NCBI GenBank assembly: GCA_958450365.1
Contig: CAUEEP010000737.1
Coordinates: forward strand, 539,501 to 603,500
Length of the DNA: 64,000 nucleotides
DNA from: Mesorhabditis belari
Taxonomy: Eukaryota; Nematoda; Chromadorea; Rhabditida; Rhabditidae
Direction: 5' to 3'
Shown: one piece after another, positions 45,430 to 57,200 of the stretch
Layout of the letters: the number at the start of each line of letters is the position of its first letter
Position numbering within the stretch: the stretch's first letter is position 1
The notes under the pieces: model-generated
Told to the model about the DNA's origin: nothing
Database searches by the model: none
The model's input: the letters and a program-made list of their open reading frames with translations, nothing else
Program-made: the position numbers and the translations under genes

Positions 45430-46985
45430 TTCTGTTTGGGGTAACGGACAACTAAAGGACAACTAAAGGACAACTAAAGGAACAAATGAGACAACAAAAG
45501 AAGGAATTTAACCCATCGCTCACAGAGTACTTTTAACGAATTCTTGCAATAAACTTTTCAGGATGTTCTTGTTTATTATTTTTGAAAAGAATGGAAAATA
45601 GAAAATAAATTGATGAAATTTCTTGGAAGGAAGTCTAGTTCTATTTGGGTCTCGGGAAACTTTTTGGTACACGGATAATTGGCGTCAAGATTGTAGGGGT
45701 GGAATTTTCACAGCTCAATGAACTGAAAATCTCGGATAATAGAGGAAAAATGTAAAAAAGATTAAGACAAATTACCAGAAAGGAAAATCAGATATCGGAT
45801 TTGGGCAAAAAAAATTGGATAAAATGGGGTTTATTGTGGGGATATTTGGTTTAAAAATAAGGAAATCGCGGGAGGGGAAAACGAGCCACACAAATTGTTT
45901 TAGCCGATTCACGAGGATCGGATCAACGACTGGAGAAGAAAAGGGATCCATGTTAAGAGAAAAGAACCAGTTCTTCCCGACAAACAGTCTATCGAGGTCA
46001 TTTCGGATTTTTTTGAGACTAATAAAATGAAAGTAAAGATCACAAGTTTACATTTGATACAATGGACTGTGGAATTCACCGGAATTCACATTTATGGCCG
46101 ACCTTGATAAGTACAAAAATGTTAGTGATAAGAAGCAAAAAAAAAAATTCGAAATCGTTTATCAATCCGTTTTTGATACCCAAAAACTTATTATTAGTCT
46201 GATTTTTAGAAAGGAAACAAATTTTTAATTGATGGAATTTTTTTTGAGAAATAGCCGCAAGCTTTTTCAGCTAATTTCGGCATTTAACGGACAAGGAAAT
46301 GAATGGAAAGCGCGTTGGAGGGAAGGGGAAAGGAAATGGCTTTTTTTTTTTACAGCAGTTCAAAGAACGAGCGTTCAGTTTCATTGTCTAGTTTCGAGAA
46401 AAGATAATAGATTTTCATTAAATACTATTTGTAATCTAAAACAAACCGAAGAAATCAGTGAGAGCTTTACAAAAGGATTTTCAAAGCTTTTCAAGCAAAA
46501 GGATTTTCAAAGCTTTTCAAGCAAAAGGATTTTCAAAGCTCTTTTGATAAAATGTTGTTAAAGCCTCCTGTTAAAGCCCCAAATTTTCAATTTAAAACTT
46601 TAAATGAACTGATTTTGACTGGAAATATGCAAACTGATAATTTTAATAATGCTAATTTTGTGAATTGATTCAAGGAGAAATTTTGCGAGGCTTTAACAAG
46701 ATTGTACCGCTGTTTTAGATTTAAACTATTGTAAATTGACAATATTCTGTCTAGTTTTTGTCTAGATTCAAGCAATCGAGAATCTTCTCTTTATTCAGTT
46801 CAATTAAATGGTTAACTTTGTGAAATACTTGTAACTTTACTGAGAACTCATAGTTGTCAGTCTAATTGATTATGTTGAATCAAAACAAATCGACTGACTT
46901 AGAGATTTAGTCATCAGCTGATGGCCATTTAGCTGATGGCTGATGGCTGATGGCTGATGGATACTGGATTTACAAGATCCCGAAT
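45430..46985. other. Gene-poor stretch with tandem repeats
   Basis: It holds a short GGACAACTAAA tandem at 45416-45482, a 26-bp tandem at 46471-46540 and TGATGGC repeats at 46918-46960. No coding evidence is seen. Confidence 0.6.
46471..46540. repeat. 26-bp tandem repeat (AAAAGGATTTTCAAAGCTTT)
   Basis: Nearly three exact units ending TTTTCAAGC. Confidence 0.85.
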
Positions 46986-47405
46986 AAACCAGAGCCCGTA
47001 TGCTATGCTCCGGGAAAAGTCCCGGCGTCTCTGCTCTTTACGGCGGCATCTTTGATCCCGAACTTATCGGTTTAGTGAAAGTTAAAGGTACTGTAGCGCT
47101 GCCAGTTCTTTTCTTAATACAGTAATCTTGAGTGTAACCTTAAAATCGAAACCTCCTGAGCCCGTATGCTATGCTCCGGGAAAAGTCCCGGCGTCTCTGA
47201 TCTTTACGGCGGCATCTTTGATCTTTCCGGTAAAAAGTCCATAATTTCCCGCGAAACGTACTTTTCTTCCAGAAGGTTTCCAGTAAAACTTTCCAAGGAA
47301 CTTTCCGAGGAAAAGTACGCTCTGTGGGAAAACTATGGACGAAATCAAAGGTACCGCCGTAAAGGTCAGAGACGCCGGAACTTTTCCTTTTCCCGGGCTC
47401 AGGAG
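46986..47405. repeat. Foldback MITE with an adjacent half copy
   Basis: Bases 47153-47405 pair end to end: CTCCTGAGCCCG with CGGGCTCAGGAG, GTCCCGGCGTCTCTGATCTT with its complement, and ACGTACTTTTC with GAAAAGTACG. A second left half (GAGCCCGTATGCTATGCTCC through GGCGGCATCTTTGATC) lies at 46991-47065, apparently a truncated copy. Confidence 0.8.
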
Positions 47406-47459
47406 ATTTCGACAGCCAGTACAGCTACTACAGCTAATACAGCTAAACCTCTTTAACCA

Positions 47460-48890
47460 TCGTTTTCACTCCCATAAATGGAGCTTAAATCCAAAATTTT
47501 AATACATCATTTCCAAAAAACACCGTAAGAGATCGTTTCAAAAAGTTCAACAATTTAACAACAAATAAAACTTGACGCTTTCTAGACAAGGAAATTTTTG
47601 GAATAAAAGAAAAAAAGCAAAAGAAAAGGCAATCTTTATCTTTTCTTTATCTTTTTTGGGCAAAAAAAAGATCCCGAAAGGTTTATTTGCTCGACCCCAT
47701 AAACTTTTGGTTCTTTTTTTTTTTTTTCCTTTTAACCTTCAAAAATGATATCAATAAAGACTTAAAAAACTCAAAAAAAGAGGAATGGAAAAATAAAAAT
47801 AAAAATAAACTAGAAGATTTATCGGATAAGGGAAATAAATAAAATTGATAAGATAAATTGATGACCTTGGCCGGTGTCGTCGGATTTGAAAGGCTAGAAC
47901 TTTGTTTAGAAATAACAATGTTCTTTAAATTTTATATTATTGTATAGAGGGCACTTCTGGCTTTTGAATGGTACCAAATTGAGCCTGATTGGATGATTCA
48001 ATCCTGAGAAAACAGAGAGATTCTGTACTTGAGCTCTATCAGTCTTAGGCCAAGTTGGGCTTTGATTTTTGTGAGACTGGATAATCGAAATGAGTTCTAT
48101 TTGGTATCATTCGAAAGCCAGAAACATCCTCTATGCAATGATATAAAAAATTAAGAATAATAAATGTTTCTAGGGAAAGTTATCGGGCTTCAAAGTTGGA
48201 TCACTTAAAATCCCGGAGATTTCTTTTATGTGCCAAAATTTCTTTCTCTAGACATCGAAAATCAATCGAAACTTATCTTTAAGTTATTTCTAAAGAAAAA
48301 AACACTTTTTGTATTTCAATTTCTATGCAAATTTGTGTACAAATATTTTTTGGAAATTGAAATTGAACTTTGAGAAAAATGAGAAAATTGAGAAAAAAAA
48401 ATAAGAGTAAAATTTTATATTTTTTCATTTTAAGTGGACAAAAAGGGTTACAGTAGCTTTTAAAATTATTCATTTTTTTAGAAAATACAGTAGTTAAGAG
48501 GATTATGTAAACAAAAAAAGATGTAGAAATGAAGTTTTCAAAAATGTTTCTTAATTTGCAAATGAGAGATAGAGGTTAAAAGGAAATCCATGAGCTATCC
48601 GATATCCATTTCGAGAAAATCCCAAATCGGCTAATCAAACCAATAAGAAAACGCATGTATTTCTTTTGATTTGATTAGAAAAAGACTCTCTTTATCGAGA
48701 AAGGAAATTTTGGGGGAGGGGAAAGAGGTGATGGGGATGAACCTGTGATCTAAAGGTTCATCTAAAAAGTTCTCCGCGCACGACTTGTAAATGATTGATT
48801 TTCTAAATTATACATATATATAAATACTTTATTTAGAAAGAAATAAAGTACGAAAACGACATGAAAAATGTACTAGATAAAAGATGACAA
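47460..48890. other. Intergenic, no gene seen
   Basis: AT-rich DNA with A- and T-runs. A weak copy of the dispersed repeat (GGGTTACAGTAGC then TTTTTTTAGAAAATAC) occurs near 48447-48510. Confidence 0.55.
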
Positions 48891-48894
48891 AGTC

Positions 48895-49287
48895 GGGGGT
48901 GGGACAAATACGACCTTTTTTTTGCTGGAAAAGGCCTTAGGCAAGGCCGTAGAGCTTCGAAAATATTTCCACATAAGGGAATCGTATGCGTAGATTCCGA
49001 ATTTCGACAAATCAGACCTCGCTGACACGTCAAATTTGGGCTAAAAGGCAAAAACTACGCAACTTAACGCTTTTTCGCAGTTTTTGCCTTTTAGCCCAAA
49101 TTTGACGTGTCAGCGAGGTCTGATTTGTCGAAATTCGGAATCTACGCATACGATTCCCTTACATGGAAATATTTTCGAAGCTCTACGGCCTTGCCTAAGG
49201 CCTTTTCCAGCAAAAAAAGGTGCGCAAATGTCCAGGTGCGCAAATGTCCAGGTGCGCAAAAAAAAGGTCGCATTTGTCCCACCCCCG
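48895..49287. repeat. hAT-type MITE, TTTGCTGGAAAAGG subfamily, copy 2
   Basis: It starts GGGGGTGGGACAAATACGAC and ends with the inverse complement, and is flanked on both sides by GACAAAGTC (8-9 bp duplication). The interior matches 24120-24511 closely, including GACACGTCAAATTTGGGCTA. Confidence 0.9.
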
Positions 49288-49299
49288 ACAAAGTCACTT

Positions 49300-49480
49300 A
49301 AAATGCAATGAAGTAGCTTTTAAAATCTTTTAAAATCAGAGACGGTGGAGATCAAACGCAACTTGTCGGGAAGGGCATTCCAAACTTTAGTCACACGATT
49401 TAAAGAAAAAAAGCTCTAGAGGATTTAGAGAAAGCAGATAAATTCAGATCAAGATAAAAGAGCCACGCCTAGCCACGCCA
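49300..49480 (-). mobile_element. 3' end of a non-LTR retrotransposon reverse transcriptase (fragment)
   Basis: The minus strand reads FFSLNRVTKVWNALPDKLRL then ISTVSDFKRF. This is the conserved C-terminal N-RVxxxWNxLP..V segment found at the end of CR1/L2-like open frames. It is 5' truncated and degenerate. Confidence 0.55.
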
Positions 49481-49917
49481 AAAGCCTCGAGTTTAGCCGA
49501 AAAAAAGATTTTTAAAAGAAGGGTTTTGATGTTTTGCTTTTAAAATTTTAAAGCAATTTTGCAATTAAAGCAACAAATGAAAATTAAAACTAAATTTCTC
49601 ATGTTTTATATTATTTTGAAGCTTGAAACTGTGATGAAAATTCAAATTTCAAAAATCAAAAATTTCTAGCCTTTTCAAGAAGCCTTTGGAGACGAATTTC
49701 ACATATTTTTAAAAAAAAACTATTTTACGTTTTGATTATGATAACAGTCTTTTTTTAAAAAATAACGATTGAACTGTTTACTTAAAACAAAAATGTACAT
49801 ATAAAAAGGCTTTTTTAAAGGATTTTTCAATAGAAAACAGATTTAAATAGGTGAGCGCGATGAGAGTTTGTTTCAAGCGCACTACAATGCATTTTAGTGC
49901 TCACAGCTCTCCAAAAA

Positions 49918-49965
49918 AGCACTACAATGCTTCTTTGGAGAGCTCCAAAGAAGCATTGTAGTGCT
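49918..49965. repeat. Perfect palindrome, 23-bp arms
   Basis: AGCACTACAATGCTTCTTTG begins an arm that pairs exactly with the other arm across 2 nt. Partial further copies of the arm occur on both sides (49877-49915 and 49966-49985). Confidence 0.8.
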
Positions 49966-50071
49966 TCTTTGGAGAGCTGTGAGATCACAGTCACCTGGCT
50001 GTGATCACAATGATTTAATTATAGAAATGCTCTTGAAGTTGAAAAGGATTTTAACTTCAAAATACTATATA

Positions 50072-50648
50072 TTAGGTTGATGCATAAGTGTTTTTGTTCC
50101 TTTTCGTCTGCCGTTTCAAGCCAACAAATGCACGAATTAAACTACGGTTGATTTCATTAGAAAAACCAATTATTTTTCTGCAAAATAACATTAAAACGGG
50201 TTTAAAAATATTTAATGCCTGGATTTTCTTGAGAGTATGAAGTCGGGTAGTCAAAAAGGGCTAACTCGATGATGCGGTTTAGGCTCAGGCTCAGGCTAAG
50301 CCTCAGCCTAAGCCTGAGCCTGAGCCTGAGCGGTTTAGACACCTTAGCTAAAGAAAACCTATCTTCGTGTCAATAGATAAAAGATAGAGAAAAAAAACGT
50401 TTGATATTTCGCCAAAATTTCAGAGAAATTCATTCAGCCGATTTTTCCGTAGAGTTTTTTATAGATTTTTACGAAAAAGGCGTTTTTCACTCTCGAATTT
50501 GCTTCAAAGTGAACCGAAATTCATTTAAAAAGATGCAAATTGAACAAAAAAACACTTTTTTTATAGAGCAAACTATAGATTAATTCGTGAATTTGTTACT
50601 TTTTAACAGAAGTACGAAAAAAACGAAAAGACTTATGCATCAACCTAA
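50072..50648. mobile_element. Non-autonomous mariner-type element
   Basis: The ends are TTAGGTTGATGCATAAGTGT and an inverse complement (ACTTATGCATCAACCTAA), flanked by TA. There is no transposase. An internal palindrome of CTCAGGCT/AGCCTGAG units lies at 50275-50335. The TTAGGTTG start is shared with the two transposase-bearing mariners in this window. Confidence 0.85.
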
Positions 50649-50774
50649 TAGTAAGTCGAATTTCGATCTGGGTTTTAATTGAAATGGAATTTCTTGAAAA
50701 AAAATGGAATTTCTTTTGTAAAATCAATCATTTACAAGTTGTGCGCGGAACTTTTTAGATGAACCTTTGGGTCA

Positions 50775-50905
50775 CAAGTTCCCATCACCCATCACCATCA
50801 TCACAAGTTCCCATCACCCATCACCATCACCATCATCACAAGTTCCCATCACCCATCACCATCACCATCATCACAAGTTCCCATCATCATTCATCCCCAT
50901 CACCT
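50775..50905. repeat. Minisatellite CACAAGTTCCCATCACCCAT
   Basis: About four units of 30-36 bp with variable numbers of CATCAC triplets. A short His-rich reading frame over it is compositional. Confidence 0.85.
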
Positions 50906-51424
50906 AAAGTGTTCGGGAAATTTTTGAGAATCAATTCGAAATCGTTGACATTTCGAAAAAGAATAATAATAATAATAATAAAAATAAGTAGACCTGTGAA
51001 AAGACCTTTTACTTTAAATTCTTCGCCTTGTGTACTTTGTGATCAAAATTAGAAACACAACCTTTCTGATGCGAATTCTTCTTGCAGAAATGTTTTCTAG
51101 AGTAGAGTTGAGTGTGCCGGAAAGGTTTCGTTTCGATCTTTAAACAAGAACGATTCTTAAACTCTTAAGGAGTTCTCGTAAACGCGCCGCATCTGGCGCA
51201 TCACTCGAGAACTCACAATGGGATTTTTGAGATGGATTTTGAGCAGAAACTAAAGCTGTAGTTTGGTTTTTCGATAATCCGATAGATGCTGAGCGTTTAT
51301 GAGATCAGACTTGAGCTCAAAATGGGGAAAACCCTTTTGTTTACGCACTGAATCCATTTCCTGTAATCATTATTACGAAAAAGATGAACCAAGTGCGCTA
51401 GAAAGGGTGCATTTAGTTAAGCAG

Positions 51425-51607
51425 TGTCAAGCACAAAGTAGCAGCAGAGTTAAACACAAAGTACATACAGAGTTAAGCACAAAGTAGCAGCAGAGTTAAA
51501 CACAAAGTACATGCAGAGTTAAGCACAAAGTAGCAGCAGAGTTAAGCACAAAGTAGCAGCAGAGTTAAACACAAAGTAGCAGCAGAGTTAAGCACAAAGT
51601 ACAAAGC
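51425..51607. repeat. Minisatellite GCACAAAGTAGCAGCAGAGT
   Basis: About eight units of 22-23 bp, with GTACATRCAGAG variants alternating with GTAGCAGCAGAG. Confidence 0.85.
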
Positions 51608-52063
51608 AAAAGAACAGATTTTTGATGTAAAAACGAAGAAAATGAGGGATATTTCTTAAATCTTCAAGAAAATTGGGTAAATTCAAATCGTCATCATGAA
51701 AAAAAAGAAAAGAATCCACTCAAGTTAGCCTTGTTATAAAAGAAAAGGCCAATTGAAGTCACCCCCTCAACTCAAAAATCCATTTTTCCCTTGAAAATCC
51801 TTGAAATTCAACGATGTGCGTGTGGGCTGAATTGAGCATAAAAAGGAATTTTTTCAAAAAACGTTGATATCTTTTTTTTTATTATTAAATTGTTGAATTC
51901 AATCAGATTTTTTAAATTAAAAATAGCTCTATTAAAGCTTGACGGATTATCTTTTACGAAAAAACGATAAGCTCGCGATGATGCCGATGATCGGCCAGCT
52001 CGCGAACAGATCTGGAAAAAAAAAGTACTTGGATGCATAGAAAACAACTAGCAGTCGAATCTA

Positions 52064-53297
52064 TTAGGTTGTCCAGTTATGAATGCGCGCCTGCTCTTGA
52101 ACAGTGTACCTTAGGGCTATACAATTTTATCAAACCCTATTCTCTATATGTTGTTCAAGATTTCTTATTTATTACAACTTTTCGTGTTTTTGACGTTAAA
52201 CTAATTCATTTTTGATTTAATTTCCGTGTTTAAATGACCGAGACGAAGTTTGCCAGTCTTTGGTATGACTTCAAATTGGGCAAAAATGCCATTGAATCCC
52301 ATCGAGATCTCTGCAAAGTATTTGGCGAAGATGCTATTTCGGTCGCCGATGGTTTCAACGATTTCGAGAAGGAAATGAATCTTTGGAAGACGAAGACCAC
52401 CAACGACGACCTCCTGCGATCGATAATGCAGTACTGAAGCAGGCGATAGAAATGGATCCTCGACAAACGACGCGTGAACTTGCAGAAATATTTAGAGTAA
52501 GCCCTCAAACCATTTCCGAGCATTTAAATCAATTGGGGAAAACAAGCCGACAAGGGAAATGGGTTCCTCATCTTCTCAGCAATGCCAATAAAGCTACTCG
52601 TGTCACTATGGCGGGTATTCTTCTTCGTTTGGCAAAAATACTGGGTTTTACGATGAAATCCTTACTTGCGATGAAAAATGGATTCAATATGATAATTCTA
52701 CACGAAAACGGCAATAGCTAGAACCTGGTGTGGAGCCAATACCAACACCAAAACCCGACTTCCTTGACAAGAAAGTAATGCTTACTGTCTGGTGGAATTC
52801 CCAAGGCATTGGGCATTTTGAGCTGCTTAAACCTGGGCAAACAATCACGGGTGAAACGTATGCACAACAATTGGAACGAGTGAACAATGTATTGCTACGA
52901 AAAGGCCTTGATCCTTCAAACATAAAGTTGATTCAAGATAACGCCCGTCCACACGTTGCAAAGATTGTTCAGGAAAAACTCGAAGAGTTGGGCTGGGAAA
53001 CTCTCCCGCATCCGCCATATTCTCCGGATATTTCTCCTTCGGATTACCATTTATTTCGCCCAATGCGAAGCCATTTGGCCGGAAACAAGTTCAAAGAAGT
53101 TCAAGAGGTCGAAAAATGGATAGCCGACTTCTTTGCCTTAAAACAAGCCAATTTTTACGCGGAGGGAATTCATTGGAAGATGGAAACAAATAATGTTAAC
53201 AAATGGTGAATATATTGTTGATTGAGCTGTTAAACTGTTGGTTTTAAAATAAAGAGTTGTTATCTTAAAAACGCGCATTTATAACTGGACAACCTAA
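52064..53297 (+). mobile_element. Mariner element 2, inactivated
   Basis: The 26-bp inverted termini begin TTAGGTTGTCCAGTTATGAA and are flanked by TA. The transposase is broken into 52234-52437, 52383-52721 and 52730-53209. The helix-turn-helix part (DPRQTTRELAEIFRVSPQTI) precedes a frameshift near LAKILGF, after which LTCDEKWIQYDN (first Asp) reads in another frame. A TAG then replaces the Trp before LEPG. The last part is intact, with IQDNARPHVAK (second Asp) and YSPDISPSDYHLF (third Asp). Confidence 0.9.
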
Positions 53298-53365
53298 TAG
53301 TTAGTAAACGGAAGAAAATCAATCTACTTAGTCCTCGTACTTATCTAATTACTACTATCTATCTA

Positions 53366-53631
53366 TCGTAAATACTGTAATAGTACTCCACCCCCATAAT
53401 GACGGTGCGGAGCGTTGCGTAGTCTAGCTTTGAACGAGTTTTTCTCGACACTGGTTTATGCTACAATGCTCGTTTACGTATCAAAAAATAGCTGAAATTC
53501 AGGGCTATTTTTTGATACCAAAGATGCATTTTTTGAAAGTACGAGCGCTTTGAAAAAATGAAATACTAAAAAACTTTTGCGACTACGCGACTGTACGAGA
53601 GGGGGATGGGGTACTATTACAGTATTTACGG
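53366..53631. repeat. MITE, CCGTAAATACTGTAATAGTA type, copy 2
   Basis: It is inverse in orientation to 42851-43125, with the same ends apart from one lost terminal base at the left. It is absent from the paralogous position in copy A. Confidence 0.85.
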
Positions 53632-54228
53632 TATCTACTTAATCATAGTGTCCTTGCGAGTAAATAATTACTCGAGTAAAACTTGCATGAGTAATTTTTA
53701 CTCGATTAATCGACGTTTTTCGCCGAGTAACTACGAGTCGATCCTCTTTACACGTCGAGTAAATTGAATATCTTTACATTTGACGGGAATTTGCCACCAA
53801 ATTAGTTAAACGACTGAACATCTTTAAAAGAAAACATATATAAGTCAGCGCTTGTGATTTTTTGCAATAATTTTCGCCAAAAGTACGATAATTTTTGCGA
53901 AGTGTACGTTTTAAAAAACGTATTACTCCCGCGGAACACACTCTAATAAGCTGAGAGTAAGAGTTTTGAATTCAGATGTGTTTTATACTCAGCCATGAGA
54001 CGGGTCTAATCCAGAGAACCGAAAAGAGTTGATGGGCGCTTTCTAAAGCGTTCTAAAGTTATCGTACTCTTCTAGTTTTTAAGGACTTTTGTTATTAATT
54101 TCTCAGAAAATTCTCAGTAATATTGGTTCTAACTTCTGAAGTTTTTGTTTGAAAAAAGCTTTTGTTTTGTTTTGTTTCAAAAATTCTTTCATAAATTTAT
54201 TTACAGAAAGCTTGAGCAATTTAGAATC
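53632..54228. other. Remainder of the duplication and UGT 3' flank
   Basis: It contains the end of the duplicated segment, a fragment ACTCCCGCGGAACACACTCTA resembling the end of the dispersed TTACGGTA repeat, and a TTTATT (AATAAA on the minus strand) near 54197 that suits the UGT poly(A) signal. Confidence 0.5.
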
Positions 54229-57200
54229 CTATTCTTTTTTCGTTTTTCCATTGCTTCGACATAGTGAGCAACACTTGCAAACGGTGAAACGAATCGTTTT
54301 ATAAAGAATGAAGAGAATGAGAAAGATTGAGATCGATAAGAAAGCGATGACATCGAGAGAATGATAGACAAACCAGTTGAGCTTGGTTCCGTGTGGGACG
54401 AGGTTCTCGAATTCCTGGAAGAATTTCATTTGCAAACTTTGAATGAAAGATTCACCCGTTCAATGCTTTTACAGTAAACCAAGAGGCTTTTACCAAGAGG
54501 CGCTGAGATCGTGATCGTAAGACTATTCCTCTTGAGCAAGTAATTACTTGAATAAATTCGCGCAAATAATTTTTAACTTGAGTAACGCGTCAAGTAAATC
54601 TCAAGGACCGTATTTTCTCTAATAGTAGTGCACCCTGATCGTCGCCTAAATTCCTCGAAATCTCGAGAACCGCTTATCAGAACCTATCGATGTGGGGTCG
54701 GAAAATGTAGCTGATGATGAGATCTAGTGGGGGATTAGAGTGTTGAGCTTCTGCAAAACCTTGGAAACCGTAAAATAGCCACCAACTCGGTTCGCTGTGG
54801 TGCACTACTATTAGAGAAAATACGGTAATCGTATTGTGCTTTTTTCGATTGTTCAAATAAACAGTTATTACTTTTCTTTGCTTTTGAAAGCTAATAAGTT
54901 TACTAACTGTTAGCTAAAACCCTCTAAACCAATCTAGCAAAGAACCAAAAGTTTTTATAAAAAAAGGCAAAAAATTTAACTCGAACGGGGGTCGAACTTG
55001 CTGCCTAACTGCTGTTCGCTTTAGAGACAAGCGCGCAAGCCACTCGGCTACCCGGCCAGCAGTGAATGATGATAGTTTTTCCCTTTAGATTACTCGGAAG
55101 GACCCAAATCTAGTCGTAATTCAGTTAGTAGAAGTAGTGAATGTTTGCTGAAATAAAATCTTCAAACCTGAAATTCGGCCAAGAAATCGGTCCATTTCAA
55201 GAGCAATTCGTCGGGTTTGATCGGCTTCTTTCGAACCATGTCCGAGATTCGTTTCGCTACGTTAGCGTATCTAGAATTTGCATATGAATATTACGAATGA
55301 AGAAAATTTAGCTTTAAACTGCATACTTTTTATTGCCAAGCATCTCGTTGAGTGCTGTTTGCAGGGTTTCCGCAGAGAGGCCAGTTTTGACAACATTTAT
55401 CCCAAAACCTGAATGTTTTTAAGATTAAAAGATATCTGAATATTGTATCTAGATATATCTAGACATAGTTTTAAATGTAAATAAATGTAATAGTGGCTTT
55501 TTTTATGTCCAGCTCACCCAATTGTTCGGCTCCTTTCGCGTTTTTCGGTTGATCGCCAAACAAAGGGATCGTCATGATCGGTTGACCGCTGTTCAAAGCC
55601 TCCTAAAGCTTGAAAATAATAAAAAAGAAAGTGAAAAAACTTATATCTATATCTATATAGGTACTTAATTTATATAAATATACAGTTATTGAATCATTTT
55701 CTCATTTAAACCTGGACACTATTGTATCCACCGTGCGAGATGAAGCCGACCGTTTTCGGGTGCTCTGAAATGGTAAGACTGGCTTTAAAAACGCTTATTT
55801 ATTACATTTTATAATGTAAATTTTATAAAGTGCTATAAATTCAATACTGTAACTCACTTAGTAAATCATTCTGCGGCAACCATTTGTAGAGGTGAACGTT
55901 TTTCGGGCGAAAACTTTCCATATCATTTCCCTCGTATCGAAGAATGAACTCATAGTCGGGGAAACGGCCGAAAGATGTCATGAATGCTTCCTAAAGGGTT
56001 TTGAGGTAATTTTTGACGGAACACAATAGTATCTCACATTATTCTTAAACCGAATTAGCTAGGATTGGATAGGATCTAAAACTAACGTATTTTCTCTAAT
56101 AGTAGTGCACCCCGGCGAGCCGAGTTGGTGACTATTTTACGGTTTCCAAGCTTTTGCAGAAGCTCAACACTCCAATCCCCCACTAGATCACATGGTCAGC
56201 TACATTTTCCGACCCCACATCGATAGGTTCTGATAAGCGCTTTTCGAGATTTCGAGGAATTTAGGCGACGCTCAGGGTGCACTACTATTAGAGAAAATAC
56301 GATATACCGTATTCTCTCTAATAGAGGTGCACTCTTTAATAGTAGTGCACTAATAGTATTGCGGTCCAAGAGGGGGTTCAAAAAATAGTAGTGCACCCCC
56401 CCGAAAATTTGAATTTCTGTTTGCTTGTTTTTCATCTAAACCTTTTTGACTTTATGTTTATGTGACATTCTAAAGCTATTCAAGCAAGCAAAAGTGAGGC
56501 TTTTTTTTATTCATTTATTAACTATTCTTCACATGAAAAAGTTAGCAAAAATCTAAAATTGTTGTGCAAAGTGCAAAAACATCTTTTTGTTGTTTGTCAA
56601 GACACAAATTGTCAACTCGCCGGCCCACAACTGTATGTCAAAAGGAGCCAAAGGAGTACGTGAAAGAATTGCAAGAATTTTTGGAACAAAGATCTGTCTT
56701 ACTTTGGTAAATGATAAAGCTCTTTAATAGTAGTGCACTCTCTAATAGTATTGCGGTTCGAGAGGGGGTTGAAAGAATAGTAGTGCGCACTACTATTAGA
56801 GAGAATACGGTATATGATCTGACTTGAGCCTAGGCCTGCACGGCACACTTATAGGCTACAGTGATCTTGCTCAAGGCTACTTTGTTTCTGATTATTATAT
56901 ACCCTTTCTTTGATTTTGATATGATTAAAGATAGAATTTTTCTTCTTTACCTTCCAATTCTGTGGCATCAACTCCATTCGAGCGACCGAGCCGAACGTGA
57001 ACACGACAACGCCTTTCTTCGATTTGTCGACAATCGTTTGAAACTCCTGAATATTCAATGATTGCACAACTTGTTACAATAATATTAGAGTTTTTACCTT
57101 CTCCAAAGGTTTCGCATCTTTAAATTGCATTCCCACACCGCCGATGTTGACCACTTTGTGCAGGGTGGGACGAGCCATTTCGTAGAGCTCATTTGTGTTC

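Larger units (their letters stand above)
51984..53890. repeat. Segmental duplication, copy B, carrying two nested insertions
   Basis: It starts within aldolase exon sequence (GATGATCGGCCAGCTCGCGA), continues through intron DNA, and ends near TTTTCGCCAAAAGT. The mariner 52064-53297 sits exactly where copy A reads CGAATCTAGTTAGTAAACGG, and the MITE 53366-53631 sits in the ATCT repeat. Confidence 0.85.

Noticed and set aside
50759..51052. His-rich 97-codon frame
   Set aside because: It is made by the CATCAC minisatellite; no start context or splice support.
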